From Bryum argenteum (taxonomy: Eukaryota > Streptophyta > Bryopsida > Bryales > Bryaceae): DNA of 64,000 nt. This document shows, one piece after another, positions 1 to 11,950 of this stretch. How positions within the stretch are numbered: the first letter of the stretch is position 1; each line of letters opens with the position of its first letter. The DNA lies in NCBI GenBank assembly GCA_037043015.1, contig CM073323.1:124001-188000 (forward strand), in the 5' to 3' direction. Position numbers and translations under genes: made by a program. The notes beneath the pieces are model-generated. The model was not told the DNA's origin, did not search any database, and was given only the letters and a program-made list of their open reading frames with translations.

Positions 1-2011
1 TGTGACCTATCTCCCTCACCATTTGATGTGCTTGCGATTGTTGTGGTATGTTTATTTTTTGAAACAAGTGTACAGTTTTGGGAGGTCCAGATGGTTGAGT
101 TGCCTACAAGGATTTGGAGTTGGAATTTCAAGGTTTTAGGGCTATAGGTTTAGCGTTGCATGGGTATTCTAAGGCTTTAGGGTTTGGGAGTTAGGATCTG
201 GATGGAGTCTATCTCCTTCTCTTTTTGACCACTATGATTCCAATAGTGCAACAAAAAGCCCAAAGGTCTCAACAACAAGAATGCAATGCATTCGTGGGGA
301 CACAGTTACACCTTCTTACAAAGAAGGTACATTGGTGTAACTTATTCTTTAAGAATGCGAGTTGAAATCATCCACCTCTTAAAGCATCTGTGCATGGTTG
401 CTTGTCCTTCGCTCTAGAACCTATTATGCCCCATGTATCCGTTGATCTCTCTTTGCTAGCCTAATCATAATTCTACAGCAAACATATACAAACTTGACAA
501 GACAAAAAAGAGTAAACTCACCAGACGGGACTTGTTTCAGGCTCAAGGACCCATCACACATAAAATATCAAGAAAATATATTTCAAGCATAACAAACATA
601 AAGAAGAAAACAAGACACTGAGTCTCTTACAACTCATCCTTTAAATATTAAAACTTCCTAACGTAAAAGTGTTACTCCGAACATTCGCCCACACCACTGT
701 AGTCGCAGACGGCAGCAACGATAAGGATTGGGAGTTAGCCGCGACTTCCAAAGACGACCTTTTAGTATAAAGGCATAGGATCAGAACTAGGCAGGTCTCT
801 CGGAATTTTGTTAAGAGCTTAGTCTTAGGTTAGGAAGACATTCCTAGCTAGAACTTGGACGACCCCTATTTTTGTAAGCTCTCATGCTCCAACGTTTTGA
901 CTAACGAAAGACCTATTTTGGCCAAACCCTTGCTCCCTTGTCTGGTCTCTTGCTTGCTTGTTTACTGTCTGGTTGTATACACCTCTGCTCCCTTGTCTCT
1001 CTTATTATCTGAATGATATTCTCCTTGACTCCAAGACACCGTGGCCCTCCAAGATCTGTTTTTCCTCTCTATGAAGTCTAAGACGACCTTTGCTCACTTC
1101 CTACTCCTTGTCTCATCTCACTCTCGTCGTAACCTCCTTCACTAAGACTACCTGACCAACCCTAACGTCGAGGCGTCCCGCCCCTGTGACACCCGACCCC
1201 CTTGACGTCTCGGTCGTTGGATCCAACCCGGATATGAATTGTAACCAGATTATTCCCTTTTTCCCAACTTCTAACAAAATTGATCAATCATGAAGCAGGT
1301 TTAATTTTTGGGAATAGTTCAATTTGAAGGACACCACTGATGCATGCATTAGTTTTAGGGTTTAGGGATTAGGGTTGCAAGAGGGTGGGAGTCCTTCATC
1401 ATGTATGTTGCCTCTTGATGTCTTAGAGCCTATCTAGCAGCCGGTCCTCTACTTGAGAATGACAGGGCTGGCGCAGTTTAAAAAGCCTTTAGGCTCTTGC
1501 ACCCATGTTTTCCAAGTGAGCTCGCTGGGTGTATACTTGGGATGAATTGACAGAGGCAAACAAGAGCAACATCGACACGATCGGCTTTGGAAGTCTAAGC
1601 CTTCTCCAAACCATAGAATGGTGGCTGCGTCTTAAGGGGCATTGATATTGGTTGGCCAGTTGTGATGTCTGTGAGGGAATGCGGTTTGATTGGAGAGTGT
1701 TTCGGAGTTGTGGAGCAATCTAGACTGTCTCAAAAAACCTTTGTGTGCGTTGTTGGTAACTATAGAACCAACGTAAGATTGGGATGCATTCATGTTCAGG
1801 TGAACGGAATAACAAAGTTCGATCTAGAGTTTTGTATCACGGTGCACTTACTATTGGAAGTTCAGGATAAATGCTATGAAATGATTATACTGTTTGTTGT
1901 TGCTGGTACAGATTGCTCAAACGTCGTAGGAAGATCAAGTTCTAATCCGTTTTTTAGATTAATCCATGCCAAATACCTGATTGATTTCCTTGATGATGTT
2001 TTGTGGAGCAG
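1..2011. other. No gene recognised; sparse telomere-like motifs
   Basis: I see no convincing coding region here. Short stretches such as TTTAGGG-like motifs near 140-190 and 1350-1375 are isolated and do not form an array. Upstream exons of the XH-domain gene that starts at about 2012 would be expected in this stretch, but I could not identify any. The open frame at 1662-2066 overlaps the XH exon in another frame and has no recognisable motif. Confidence 0.5.
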
Positions 2012-2787
2012 ATGTTGCACAGGTATGGCACCGCCGAGATTGGAATTAAAGTGTTGGGACAGATAAATACAAACGGGTGGTGGGAGGAGTGTAAAGACAG
2101 GTTCCTTGGCAATCAAGAAAAGTTCAGTGCTTGGCAAAGCCGGGTGGACCAACTGTTGCGAAATATGACCTTCAATCCAATTAAGGTGCTGCCTAACGGC
2201 AAAGGGGGATTCCAGGTTTGCTACAATCCTCAGTCTTTGAAAAGCCTCCACCGATCTCACTTGCTCCATCATGGTTTCCGAATGTAGTCTGAAGTTGATT
2301 TTGGCTGGTTGAAATGCTTCTAAAGGTTTGTGAGCTCAGGACTGTTATCTCTCTTTGTTTAAATTCAGTATGCAATATCTTGAACAATATGGTCATAGAC
2401 TGACCTCACATATCCTTGAATATCTTGCTGTCTACGAATGTTTAATATCTTGAGTGCCTGTGTGTTAATGATCTGCAGAACGTGGTCGATGACGACGATG
2501 AGGAACTGACGAGTCTCCGCAAGACATATGGCCCTCTAGTCGCGAATGCTGTCGGAGTTGCCACCTTGGAGCTTGCAGATTGGAATCCTAGTGGAAGGTA
2601 TAATGTCTCCATGCCATGGGATTTCAATGCAAATCAGCAAGCCAGCATGAGCCAAGTATTTCAGCTCTTTATAGACGTGCTGCAAGAAAAGGAGAAGGAA
2701 ATCAAAGAGAAGGACATGCAACTCAAGGCGTTGGCACCGGCCAAGACTTCTGATGGTTTAGCATCAAAGAGGAGGAGGGGCCGTTAA
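2012..2787 (+). CDS. XH-domain protein, FDM/IDN2-like (3' exons only)
   Basis: Two exons join in phase 0: about 2012-2215 (donor CAG|GTTTGC) and 2479-2787 (acceptor CTGCAG). Exon 1 encodes GIKVLGQINTNGWWEECKD and later WQSRVDQLL and FNPIKV. Exon 2 encodes VVDDDDEELTSLRKTYG, LADWNPSGRY and a PWDF block, then a Lys/Glu-rich helix and the basic tail SKRRRGR before the stop. This is the order seen in the XH domain of plant FDM/IDN2 (Factor of DNA Methylation) proteins, which act with SGS3-like XS partners in RNA-directed DNA methylation. The XS, zinc-finger and coiled-coil parts usual upstream are not visible, so the gene is either XH-only, continues in small upstream exons I cannot see, or is a fragment. 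The family call rests on motif order; function in this organism is inferred. Confidence 0.72.
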
Positions 2788-2820
2788 AGAATTATGTTGT
2801 ATAAAACTATATGGAACTAC

Positions 2821-3365
2821 GTGACACATGGATGCATATATAAAATGAATTCCAAACTGTGTATATGAATTGCCCCTAATTTTGTAAAGAACCCATAAGT
2901 TAGACCCGCAATTCTTATTGACTTTGACATGTAATTTGGAACCCTCAAAGTTATATGTAAAGGGACTTTGTTATGTGAAACTAGATGCCACGCCAGGCTC
3001 ATGGATGAATATATCAATGAGATCTCAATCATAGCGTCTTGCAAATTGCCCCTATATTTTTAAAGAACCCATAAGTTAGATTTGCAATTGTAATCCGGCT
3101 TCGACACGTAGTCTAGAACCCTAAAAGTTTCATGGAAAAGGACTACGGATGTTATGTGAAACTAAATGTCACACCACACTCATGGATGAATTTAAGAATG
3201 AGATTTTAAAGCGCGTTTATAAATTTCCCTAATTTTTCTTTAAAGAATCCATAAATGAGATTTTCAATTTGACTTGGACACATAAATTGGAACCCAAAAA
3301 GTTATTCATAAAAGGGCCATGTTAAATGAAACCAAATGGTACAGCACGCACACAATTGGATATAT
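2821..3365. repeat. About 177-bp diverged tandem repeat, three units plus a partial
   Basis: The phrase TTGCCCCTAATTTT, followed by AAGAACCCATAAGTTAGA and a CTCATGGATGAAT-like tail, recurs at about 2871, 3047 and 3225 (spacing 176-178 bp), with a partial unit before the first. The third unit is the most diverged. The array begins just after the stop codon of the XH-domain gene. There is no coding potential. Confidence 0.75.
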
Positions 3366-4122
3366 ATGTCAAAGCACTAGCAAAATAATGAGCCCTTTAA
3401 TATTTGACATTCATTGTTAAAATACATGAAGCCTAGTAGAGGTACATGTGTGTGAAGTGTCACTACCTTGTATGACTTTCTTGTTGAACAAGTGCTAAAT
3501 GCCACACAAGGCATGTAAACTTGTACATGCACAACTCACGGCCAATGGAGGTTGAACATGCCAATGTGATCCAGCACTTAAAGCTTCAGGTGAAGGAAAG
3601 TAGGATGTCAAACATTATTTTTCCATATTCCATTTGAAATACAAATTAAAACCTTAATTAAGATTCTTTGAAAGGGATTTGCGTAGGGGCCTTCTACGAG
3701 GTTCATTATTTTGCTTATGTTTGAACTATAATTGATAAAAGTTATCCGTAAAATTCAAATAAGATTGGGACGTAACTTGGTTTCAGAGAACAAAGTTGAA
3801 TTGGAGCCTTGAGTTGGAACCCTAGAGTTACATATATGACTAAATACCTAATATGATGAAACAAAAATTGAGACTCTACTAGGGTACTAAGTAGGAATTT
3901 TGCTTTGCACCCATCAAACAAACATTACTTGAATACTGTATTTGGAGGCATTGATGTGCGTACTGTTAAACGCAAAGGTTAGTCTCACTAGTGTTCATAA
4001 GTTGTAATCAATAGTTGAAAATTATTTTCATTTTTGGAGATTTGTGTACTAGGAAATGATTTACTAGATTTGATTTTCTAAAATCAAATTTCTTTTAACC
4101 CTTTAGCGTGTTGTCGTCCACT
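3366..4122. other. AT-rich intergenic stretch, nothing recognised
   Basis: No open frame of useful length, no RNA-gene-like structure and no clear repeat was seen between the 177-bp array and the MULE-like pseudogene. Confidence 0.5.
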
Positions 4123-5429
4123 ATATAGACGACGAATGATTTCCACATGTGGTGTTGTTTTCCATCCATCTATTTTGAATACCAATAACGAAAGGCACGT
4201 TCTCAGAAATTAGGACACCTTCGACCCTAGTTCCGGGATCTTCGCAATAGAAAACCATATTTGGATTCTCCCAAACCCACATCCGCACACTTTCTGCATC
4301 GTTATCGTGTTTCTTGTACAATTGCTGTGCACGGTCCCTACATATATTCCGTCTGTCCTCAATGCTCAAGAACAAATCTCTGGACTCCGGTACGGTGCCT
4401 TCGTCACGTTTTTTAAGAGCCAACTTCTCATACTTTGCTTCATGGCTTCGGGTAGAACACACTCATCGTGTTGTCGAAGGATCCAATCACGTACTTTGTC
4501 CGATATGCACCTACGGAATCTAAGTTTTCCTTTCTACATATTCGTCTTATCGTGGACGGTACTGCCATCTCTATCAACATGATCTACGCAGAAGTATGAT
4601 ATCTCCGCGATAAGTGGTAGGAAGTAGTACCTCTTCATGAAGAATTTGCATTGGCATCCAACTTTTACAACCCCCCCTCCTTCGCAGCTATCGCCCTGGG
4701 ACCCTTCTGGCCGCGTCCGGAATAAATCTGTTTACCTTTTCAATTGAGTCCTCGTGATCTATGCATCATGTCAGGCATGATATCGTGATGGTTATCTCTC
4801 AAGTCTTCTGGCCCATATTGACAACGCCAACTGAACGATAAGTGTTAGAGACTAGTACACGAACAAATTACACATCAGAGATCGATATCACAATCTAAAC
4901 TAAACATTCTAACGACATCTTCTCACCGCTGCAGCTCGAGAAGACGATTCCACCGAAACAGAGTTTTCTCGCCCACGTTTGTTGGATCATACTTGTCGCG
5001 CACGAATGTCGTCTCTACATCCTTTCTCGCCGACTCTTCTCCCCTCACGAAGTCCTCTACTCTATCCCAAGGAATATATGTGATAAGCTTAGAGTCCTTC
5101 TTCTTCAGACAACCGTTTACATCGTAATCGTCACCTTCACTCTTAATTCCCTTGTCCATAGCTACATCCCAACGGAGATCTTTCCAAGTAAGAAGGCCTG
5201 GTGGGAGGTGCTTCACTTTATCGCGCATCTCACGCAGTCTATGTCCATACTTCAAAAGATAGTCCGCATGGGGACCTTCTCTCGAAGCAAGATCTAGATC
5301 AACCACACCCTCCTCTCGCACACCATCTGTTTTCTTACGACCCTGCCGCCTAGAACCCTTTGTAGCAAACTCCTTTAACTCAGCGCTCGAGATGCCCTGC
5401 ACTGGAAGATTCAAGTCAAAAGAGTCCAT
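4123..5429 (-). pseudogene. MULE/FAR1-like transposase remnant, N-terminal half
   Basis: Exon 1 runs from ATG at 5429 down to about 4923 and starts MDSFDLNLP; it contains IPWDRVEDFVRGEE. A donor follows CTGCAGCG and the reading resumes near 4840 with QYGPEDLRDNHHD. Further on there is a cysteine/histidine segment, VGCQCKFF through VDHVDRDGSTVH, of the FLYWCH/WRKY-GCM type that precedes MULE catalytic domains, and then ENPNMVF and PFVIGIQNRWM, the lead-in to the DDE domain. Stops (near 4745 and 4530) and a frameshift at a G-run near 4680 break the frame. The copy ends at 4123 before any catalytic Asp, so it cannot transpose. It is unrelated in detail to the SWIM transposases at 19.7 and 52 kb. 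Confidence 0.6.
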
Positions 5430-5805
5430 CTTCTACAAATCCCTCTCCGCACCGGAGGACTGCAAAGGCGGGCGCATGTGACAGAGTCCACATGACAACC
5501 GCGACTGCATCCACGATAAGCTCAGATGTGGACGGGGTGATCTTATCGTGTGTTAGATCCAAGGGCATATCGTGAAGCCCTGATATCGTGTGGGACCCAA
5601 ACTGCAGTTATCTCGAGAGGCTAAACGTGAGAGAGTGCGAAGATATTGGCTGACGAGAGGTAACATTATCGTCAGGAGATAAGAGGAAATGCCGATAGGT
5701 GCAGGCGGTGATATCGTTTCGGGCAGGCGATGACTGATTGTGATTGGGCAGGGCAAAAGCAAAAAGAGCACGCGTCGGAAGGAAAAAGAAGCCGCTACAT
5801 GGTGG
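5430..5805. other. 5' flank of the MULE-like remnant
   Basis: Contains several TATCGTG/ATATCGT words but no clear TIR and no gene. It is separated from its probable continuation at 10,602 by the solo LTR insertion. Confidence 0.35.
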
Positions 5806-5810
5806 GCCAT

Positions 5811-8800
5811 TGTCATAATTCGTGTTAGCGATATTTCCCTTTAGTATTCTTTTAAGTGTTAAGTACACCCTCAGAAGTGATATCCGGATTAATCGATCCG
5901 CGGGGATTCACTGAGCTCCAAAATGACTAGGATAACCTCCCCAGGACAGTGCTTCTATCACCGCCCTGTCTTGCTTCTCCTTCTACCAGGATAGGACTGA
6001 TCTCCTGGTCAACAATTCTGCTTCTCCTGTCCTGGTTTCCTTCCAGGGGAGTTTGGCTCCTCCTACCCTGGTCCACCAGTATATCTCAAGTTGGTTTAGT
6101 TTTACCTCAGTTGGTCCATTAGAGGGTTCTCCCTTAATTTAAAGTGCTGGATTTAGGGCACTTGACTTCCTCTCTCCTCGAATATCTCACTACTCAACCC
6201 AACACACAAACCTCACAACGCAACAATGCTCTTTTCTCTTAGTTCATCTTTTGCCCAGGGTTAGGCCCGGCCCCCTTCAGTACCAGGGTTGTTAATCCTG
6301 GTACAGGTCACTATAAGGGTGCCAATGGTCCCCTGTTAGTATGGCTACTCACACGTTAACCCCCAAACCAGGATAGAAGATAGAAAGGGACAATTTTGGA
6401 TACAGATCCAGGATAGTAGGAGGACCAAGACCCACTCTCCGCAACAGTGACCAACTTCCCCGCGCTAGACCACCGTCCCCGGGGAATATTAGGGAACCCC
6501 TGTTCACCTAAAGTACTGACTCGTAATGGCGCCTAACTGCCAAGACTCCTTACCCTGGACACTAGTACAGATCTCACCAATCCTGTCCTTCGCTCCAGAT
6601 CTTCAAGCAAACAATGCAAGGGACTCAATTACACCATCACACACACACAAAACATCAAGGAAACGGGTTAGACTTGAAAAGGCGGCCGCAACCCTAGATA
6701 CTCCGAAATGATGATGATACACAAAGAGACCGAAGGAATGAGAACATTCCTTGGCTAAGTATCCCTAACGACTACCCCGGTTTCCATGCTCTAAATCCGC
6801 TTTAAGTGGATCCCGGGATACCCGGATAGGATAAAGCCCACGTGGCCTGTCCTACACCTCCTATCAGTCAAACACAAAAACTACTACAAGTCCAAAACAA
6901 TGTGAACACACCTCTATCTTTCTACTATTAACTGCCTATCTCCTAATCTAAGACTAAATGGATCTAGCCCTAGTTAACTTGATGGGAGATTGCCTCTCGA
7001 ACCCAACCAGGGTAGATGCTGCCCGCTTGGCCGCTCCCCTTGTCCCTTCGGACAAAGATGCTGGTCACCTCCGGTTCTCCTCGCTCCTCCGGATTGCCAC
7101 CCGTGCCTTCCCTGAGTCCTGGTCCTCCCCTGGATGCGACTACCTCGGGTTCCACATCCAATGGTTCCGTCCCCCCGGAGAGGGCATCTACCTCAGCTAG
7201 GATGACTTCTTCGGGAACCACTACGGGAGTCTCGGGTATCATCATTAACCCTGGCTCAGCTTCGCTTAGATGCGGGTCGGTGGTGTCCGGGGCAGGCTCT
7301 TCAGTGGGTGGACCCATCGGTTCTCCTGGCGTGACTCGCCCTTCTACGATGACCTCCTCTCCTGGTTGAGCTTCCCTCTCTACCTCTGCTCCAGGTACGC
7401 AATCGGTCACCTTCTCTGTGAGTGGCACCTCTCCCACTACTCCCAACTCGGATGGAGCAACCGCAATGGCTTCTTCTCCCGGTGGAGCTCGTTCCTTTCA
7501 CGACTTGGTTGGGATAACCAAGGTGACATCTTCCCCTGTTCGACTTGTTCCTCTGTCTCCAGTGTATGTGGGACAAAGAACTATCTCCTCCTCCATCGGT
7601 GAGGGTGCCTCTCCTACTTCCCCGCTTGGGTAAATCCTCTCTTTCCTCTCTCGGTGCGGAACCTCCTCCTCTACCCCCGGATTCGGGTTGGGCTTGATTC
7701 TTTGGCACTTCTACTGGCTGTACTTCTTGCGCTCCTGCAAGATCGAATGGGACAACGTCCATTGCCTCTGGCGCTTCTGGGGGAACCTCCGTCACTACCA
7801 TGGATCATGGCTGGGCCTCAGCTACTACCCCTGGATCAATTACCTCTTCCCCTACCCTTCCAACATCGGATTGGGCTTCTTTCGCCATCTGCTCCCCTGG
7901 AACAGCTCCGGCTAATGGGGTGGACATCGAAGGAGTCTCACCTGGTCCTCCCGTTTCCACTGTTCGCAATGTTGCATCCCGGGTTGCCTCCGCTTCTGCT
8001 GCTGCGGCTTCGGCTGCTGCTGCCTCTCCTGGGAACCGCTGATACATCTCCTTGAGTAGGATTCGCATCTCCTCCAGAGCACCCTCTATCCGCGTTGTGT
8101 GCTTCTTCAGGAAGGAAGCCATGCGTACAACAGCATCTGCACCATCACCCTGCAGGTGCGCGTCAAACAAACGTGCCTTGGCTTGAGCCTCCCCTGGCGT
8201 GAGCAGAGTCTTCTGTAAGGCGAAGAGGTTAGCCCGCGCCCATCCATTCTCAGTCGAAACGTACTTCTTCAACTCCGCGATCTCCTTATCCTGGGTCAGG
8301 ATATTGATGGAGAAGTCCATAGCCTGATCTCGCAGCTCCTTCACCTCCTTGTTGAGCGCATCCCGCTGCTCCTTCATAGCTTTAACCAGCTCGGGGTGAC
8401 GCTCCACTGCGTTCGTCTTCAGGACTCCCCCTACTCCCCTGAGCGACTGATACATCAGTTTGTGCTCCTCCATGCACATCTGCAGGGTTACCTCGATGGG
8501 ATTCAGGGGACTCTCTTCTGTTATCCTGAACAGGGGAGTGGGTGCACCGGGGATGGCTCCTCTTCTTCTCTCCGGGACAGTCTCCTTACTTGGAGCGGGT
8601 ATGCTGGACTCTCCTGCGTTAGACGAGGGTCCTGCAGACTCTCGGGGTATATTCATGGGCTCGGGGTCGGCCCCGCTGCTCTCCTCAGTTGTCTCCTCCC
8701 TGGGCACCCTCTCTTGTCCTGGACCCGCGTACCCCTTCTTCGGGATGCTCCTCTTCACCTTCCCCTTGGCCAGGGGTGCCACTTCTTCTGGAGGCTGAGT

Positions 8801-10596
8801 CTCTCCTACTCCCCTGTCCGATGCGAAGGTGACCTTCCTTCTTTTCGAAGGCTTCGTCAGCTTGGCCGCAAGGGACCCCATCCATAGGTTTGCTGGCAAC
8901 TCCGGATGCATCTCCTGGGTGGTCTTTCTCTTCTTTCTCAGCTTGGGCTCTCCTTCCAGCGGATCCATTGGCTCCTTCTCCTGGTCTGGAGCGTGAGAAG
9001 GTCCTTCTCCTGGAGACATTGATTGCCACACAGGGTCTTCTTCCTCCGAGTCATCCAGTTGAATGGGACCTCGGGATGCTGGTTGTGGTGTCTGCATACG
9101 TTGTTGCCTGGTGCTGCGGCGCATTGCCCTGGTGCTGATGGCTGGCGACTCCTCCTCTCCTGAGCCACTCCCCTGGACTGGACTGATGGGGGAGAAGGGG
9201 TTGTACTCACCTGCCGAAGTCTCCTGTTGTACTCGTGGTGGAGCTGTTGTGGGAGCCCGGGTGGAGTTACCGCTACCCCTTCTACTGCTGCAGCTCCGCT
9301 GACATCCCCTGGTTCTGCTGGCTCAGCTTGTCCTGACGTCCCGGCTTGTCCTGCTCCTTCCACCAGGGGAAACTCTCCTGGAAACATGGTTCGCCTCTTC
9401 TCCAGAGCCTTGGCGTACTGCGCAGCCTCATCATCATCCAGGCAGTTGTATGCGTCGTAGAGGTGGAAGAGGAATGGCGTCAGTGGGCAACCCTTGCCAT
9501 TGTTTATCCTGGTCACTGCCCGGATTACTACATCCTCCAGGATGATGTGCCATCCAATCACCTGCCTCTCCTCGTATGCTTCCAGGATAGCCTTGGCGAG
9601 TTTGTTGGCAACGCTCGAGGGTCTGTCCGGGGTGAGTATGGGCAGGAGAAACTGCAGCACCCTCCTGAACCTGGGATCGAGGCAATACTCCACCCTGAAT
9701 CCGTCATGCTCATGCGCAGGATGGGAGAAGCACCGCTGCACTTCCTCGTCTCCCCGCACCGTGATGTACCCCACCTCAGATTCTACGAGTTTGTAGGTGA
9801 ACTTCCAAAGTCCCCTCTCCCGGACTTCAGGCTGTCCCCGCACCATGTCCTCCTTGAACTTGGCGATGCGCTCCCCTGTCTGGACCTCCTTCAGCAACGC
9901 GGGCCTCTGCAAGTTCCAGGGCCGATTGTAGAATTCGTAGCAGCCCATCCGCTTCAAGTCTTCCTTTAGCTGCCTGCGGTAATCCGCTTTGACGGGGATC
10001 CCCGGGTGCACTACCCTCTCCTTAATGATCTCGGGCAAGGGCTTCTCCTTCCGAGCTTTGCCCTTAGCTGCCTTCTCCTTCGGCGCCATAGCTCCCGCTC
10101 TCCGCACTTCCAACCTAAATGCTGGGCATCTCACGCACCTCCACTCAACTCGGATACACTCTCCTGGTGCGCAATCTCCTGGCCTACCGACACCACAATC
10201 CGCGTTCGCTAGACAACAAAAACTCTGGCTGCAACACGTCAAAACGTGGAGAAAACACAGCGCGAGGGGGAAGAGAAGAAGGTGGCGCAAAATGTGGGCT
10301 GCCCGTTGAAAAGGGGTACGGCTTGAAAGGACTGACAGGCCCGGGTAAGCCCGCCGCCAATCACCCCCAACCCGCGCCCGACCAGGACACCGGCTACCCA
10401 GGGTTGCCTTATCCGGACTGACCTTCCCAGCCGGTAACCTCCAAAATCACTTTAACCGGGGCTAACCAACTTTATTTATCCCTACCCCTTCTAAACTAGG
10501 GAAACAAAAAGAAAGGTTCCCTTTTATTCCTAATGCTAACTAAAATTCAAAAATTTTAAGCTAAATGCAGAAAACCAAAGAAATAGGAGTTTGACA
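5811..10596 (-). mobile_element. 4.8-kb solo LTR with 5-bp target-site duplication
   Basis: The block runs from TGTCATAATTCG at 5811 to GGAGTTTGACA ending at 10,596, so it has TG...CA ends and short TGTCA/TGACA inverted tips. It is flanked by the identical pentamer GCCAT at 5806-5810 and 10,597-10,601. No gag-pol lies beside it, so it is best read as a solo LTR left by LTR-LTR recombination. The embedded coding region runs on the minus strand, and I take that as the sense orientation because the related gypsy LTR at 31,153 has the same gene in sense. At 4.8 kb it is unusually long. A fragment at 17,818-18,025 starts with a similar minus-strand TGTCAAAC tip. Confidence 0.78.
6970..10089 (-). 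CDS. LTR-encoded protein (coiled coil, E/P-rich), possibly plant-transposon-protein-like
   Basis: The likely start is ATG at 10,089 (MAPKEKAAKGKARKEK, very basic). A globular region follows with LKEDLKRMGCYEFYNRPW, HEHDGFRVEYCLDPRFRRVL and a PLTPFLFHLYDAYNCLDDDE block. After a Gly/Ala/Pro stretch the frame changes at a donor-like CAG|GTGAGT (exon side 9211). The frame at 9124-7805 has basic segments (KPSKRRKVTF), a long coiled coil (about 8,420-8,200) and RANLFALQKTLL. The tail is Glu/Pro/Gly-rich and changes frame again near 7800 and 7440. The same domain order occurs in the gypsy LTR at 31.7-33.6 kb. The HEHDG...PLTPFL region is reminiscent of the 'putative plant transposon protein' domain (PF20167-like), but that match is weak. 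No gag or pol motif is present. Confidence 0.55.
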
Positions 10597-10601
10597 GCCA
10601 T

Positions 10602-10903
10602 ATCGCGAGCGATGCTCGCGGAAAGACGCCTAAATCAGGGCCTGACAGGGAGAAACCGGATTGATTCTAGTGAGCGGCCTATTGTTAAGAGAAACCCGGC
10701 CACTTATTTTAAGCCTCTAGTGGCACAACATAACCCACAGTTAGTATACACCACACGTAGACGTCAAAGAAAACAATGAATCTAGGCTGCCGATGACGCT
10801 CCGGACCAGGCCGCAGTAGCAGCCACCGGAGCTAGGCCCTTCGACGAATCACAAACATTGTTTGCTTACTCACTGAGCGCCAGATCGAAGTGACTTTCAC
10901 AAA
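10602..10903. other. Flank between solo LTR and methyltransferase-carrying element
   Basis: About 300 bp without a convincing gene, starting with the palindromic CGCGAGCGATGCTCGCG. It may be the continuation of whatever the solo LTR inserted into, and it abuts the outer tip GGGGAATGCAC of the next element at 10,904. Confidence 0.35.
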
Positions 10904-11950
10904 GGGGAATGCACGGGTGTGAGCGGAGAGCGGTGAGCGATGAGTGGTGATTGGCAGATTTTTTTTTTCATGAAAGATTAAGACCCTATTACCACTCATT
11001 GCAAAAAAAAATTTAAAAGTTAATAGCCTTATTACCATGAAATGGGTGGTTCTGAAATTTTGCAATGGTTATTATTAGGCATAAAAGTACCCAAAACCGT
11101 GGATATAGGTCCTTTATCCATATATTTTTATGGTATTGAGGTACTACACTATTTCAGAAATAATCCACATTTGCAAGTTTAGATATCCCTTAACTAAATT
11201 ATGGGCTAGCATCTAAATGTGTAACCAATACAATTCACATCATATACAAAATCTAAACCAACCTTTGGGATGGCCCTTTAGGGCATCAATAAATTTATTT
11301 TACCAATTTTAAAATTTGGAGACTCATTAGGGCTGACGTCATCAATTTCCTATTACACTTGTCAGAATTATATGTAGATGCTTCGGTTTATATAATGTGA
11401 AATTTATCACTACATGTCGTCTTTCCGTGTCTCCTTGTAAGGTGTACAGAAAGACATTCACGTGGCCTTGTAATGGTCCGAGTTCGATTCTCCTCGGCCT
11501 CGTTTGAGCGTTGCATTGCGTCTTAAAGCCGCTATCCTGAGCTATACAAATACTAGACTATAGCCCCTACCAACATTGGCAAGATTCAATCACTCCAATG
11601 GAAAATTAAAAAACCTTCTAAACCTTTTTGTCTGCATTGAGTTTTAAAGTTAATCATTTAGATACACTGATGCATTGAAATTAGAAATGAAGAAGTTACA
11701 TCAAAACTAGGACTGACGTCACCATTAAAGGCAAGCATAGCTTTAGATAACATTGTATTGAGATACTTAGAGTAATACTTGAAGCACTTACTGTAGGTTA
11801 AGCTATAAACGATAATCACGATAAATAAAAATATAAAACCGTATATATATTGAAAAACACGTATAGGGTAGTATATAAGTACTAGATCATGGTAAACTAC
11901 GAATGTATGGCGCTACCGTATCCGGTACATATCGAAAAACAAATCACACA

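Noticed and set aside
5553..5868. Minus-strand open frames in the flank of the MULE-like remnant
   Set aside because: Two overlapping frames of about 86 codons without motif; one crosses the solo LTR boundary at 5811, so it cannot be an ancestral gene.
7016..8887. Plus-strand open frames across the solo LTR
   Set aside because: They are antisense to the minus-strand LTR gene; the long frames come from its Pro/Gly/Ser-rich, GC-biased codons and have no motif.
11455..11520. tRNA-like B-box (GAGTTCGATTCTC) as a tRNA gene or SINE
   Set aside because: The T-arm-like hairpin is imperfect, no acceptor or anticodon arm can be paired and no A-box is visible at the right distance.
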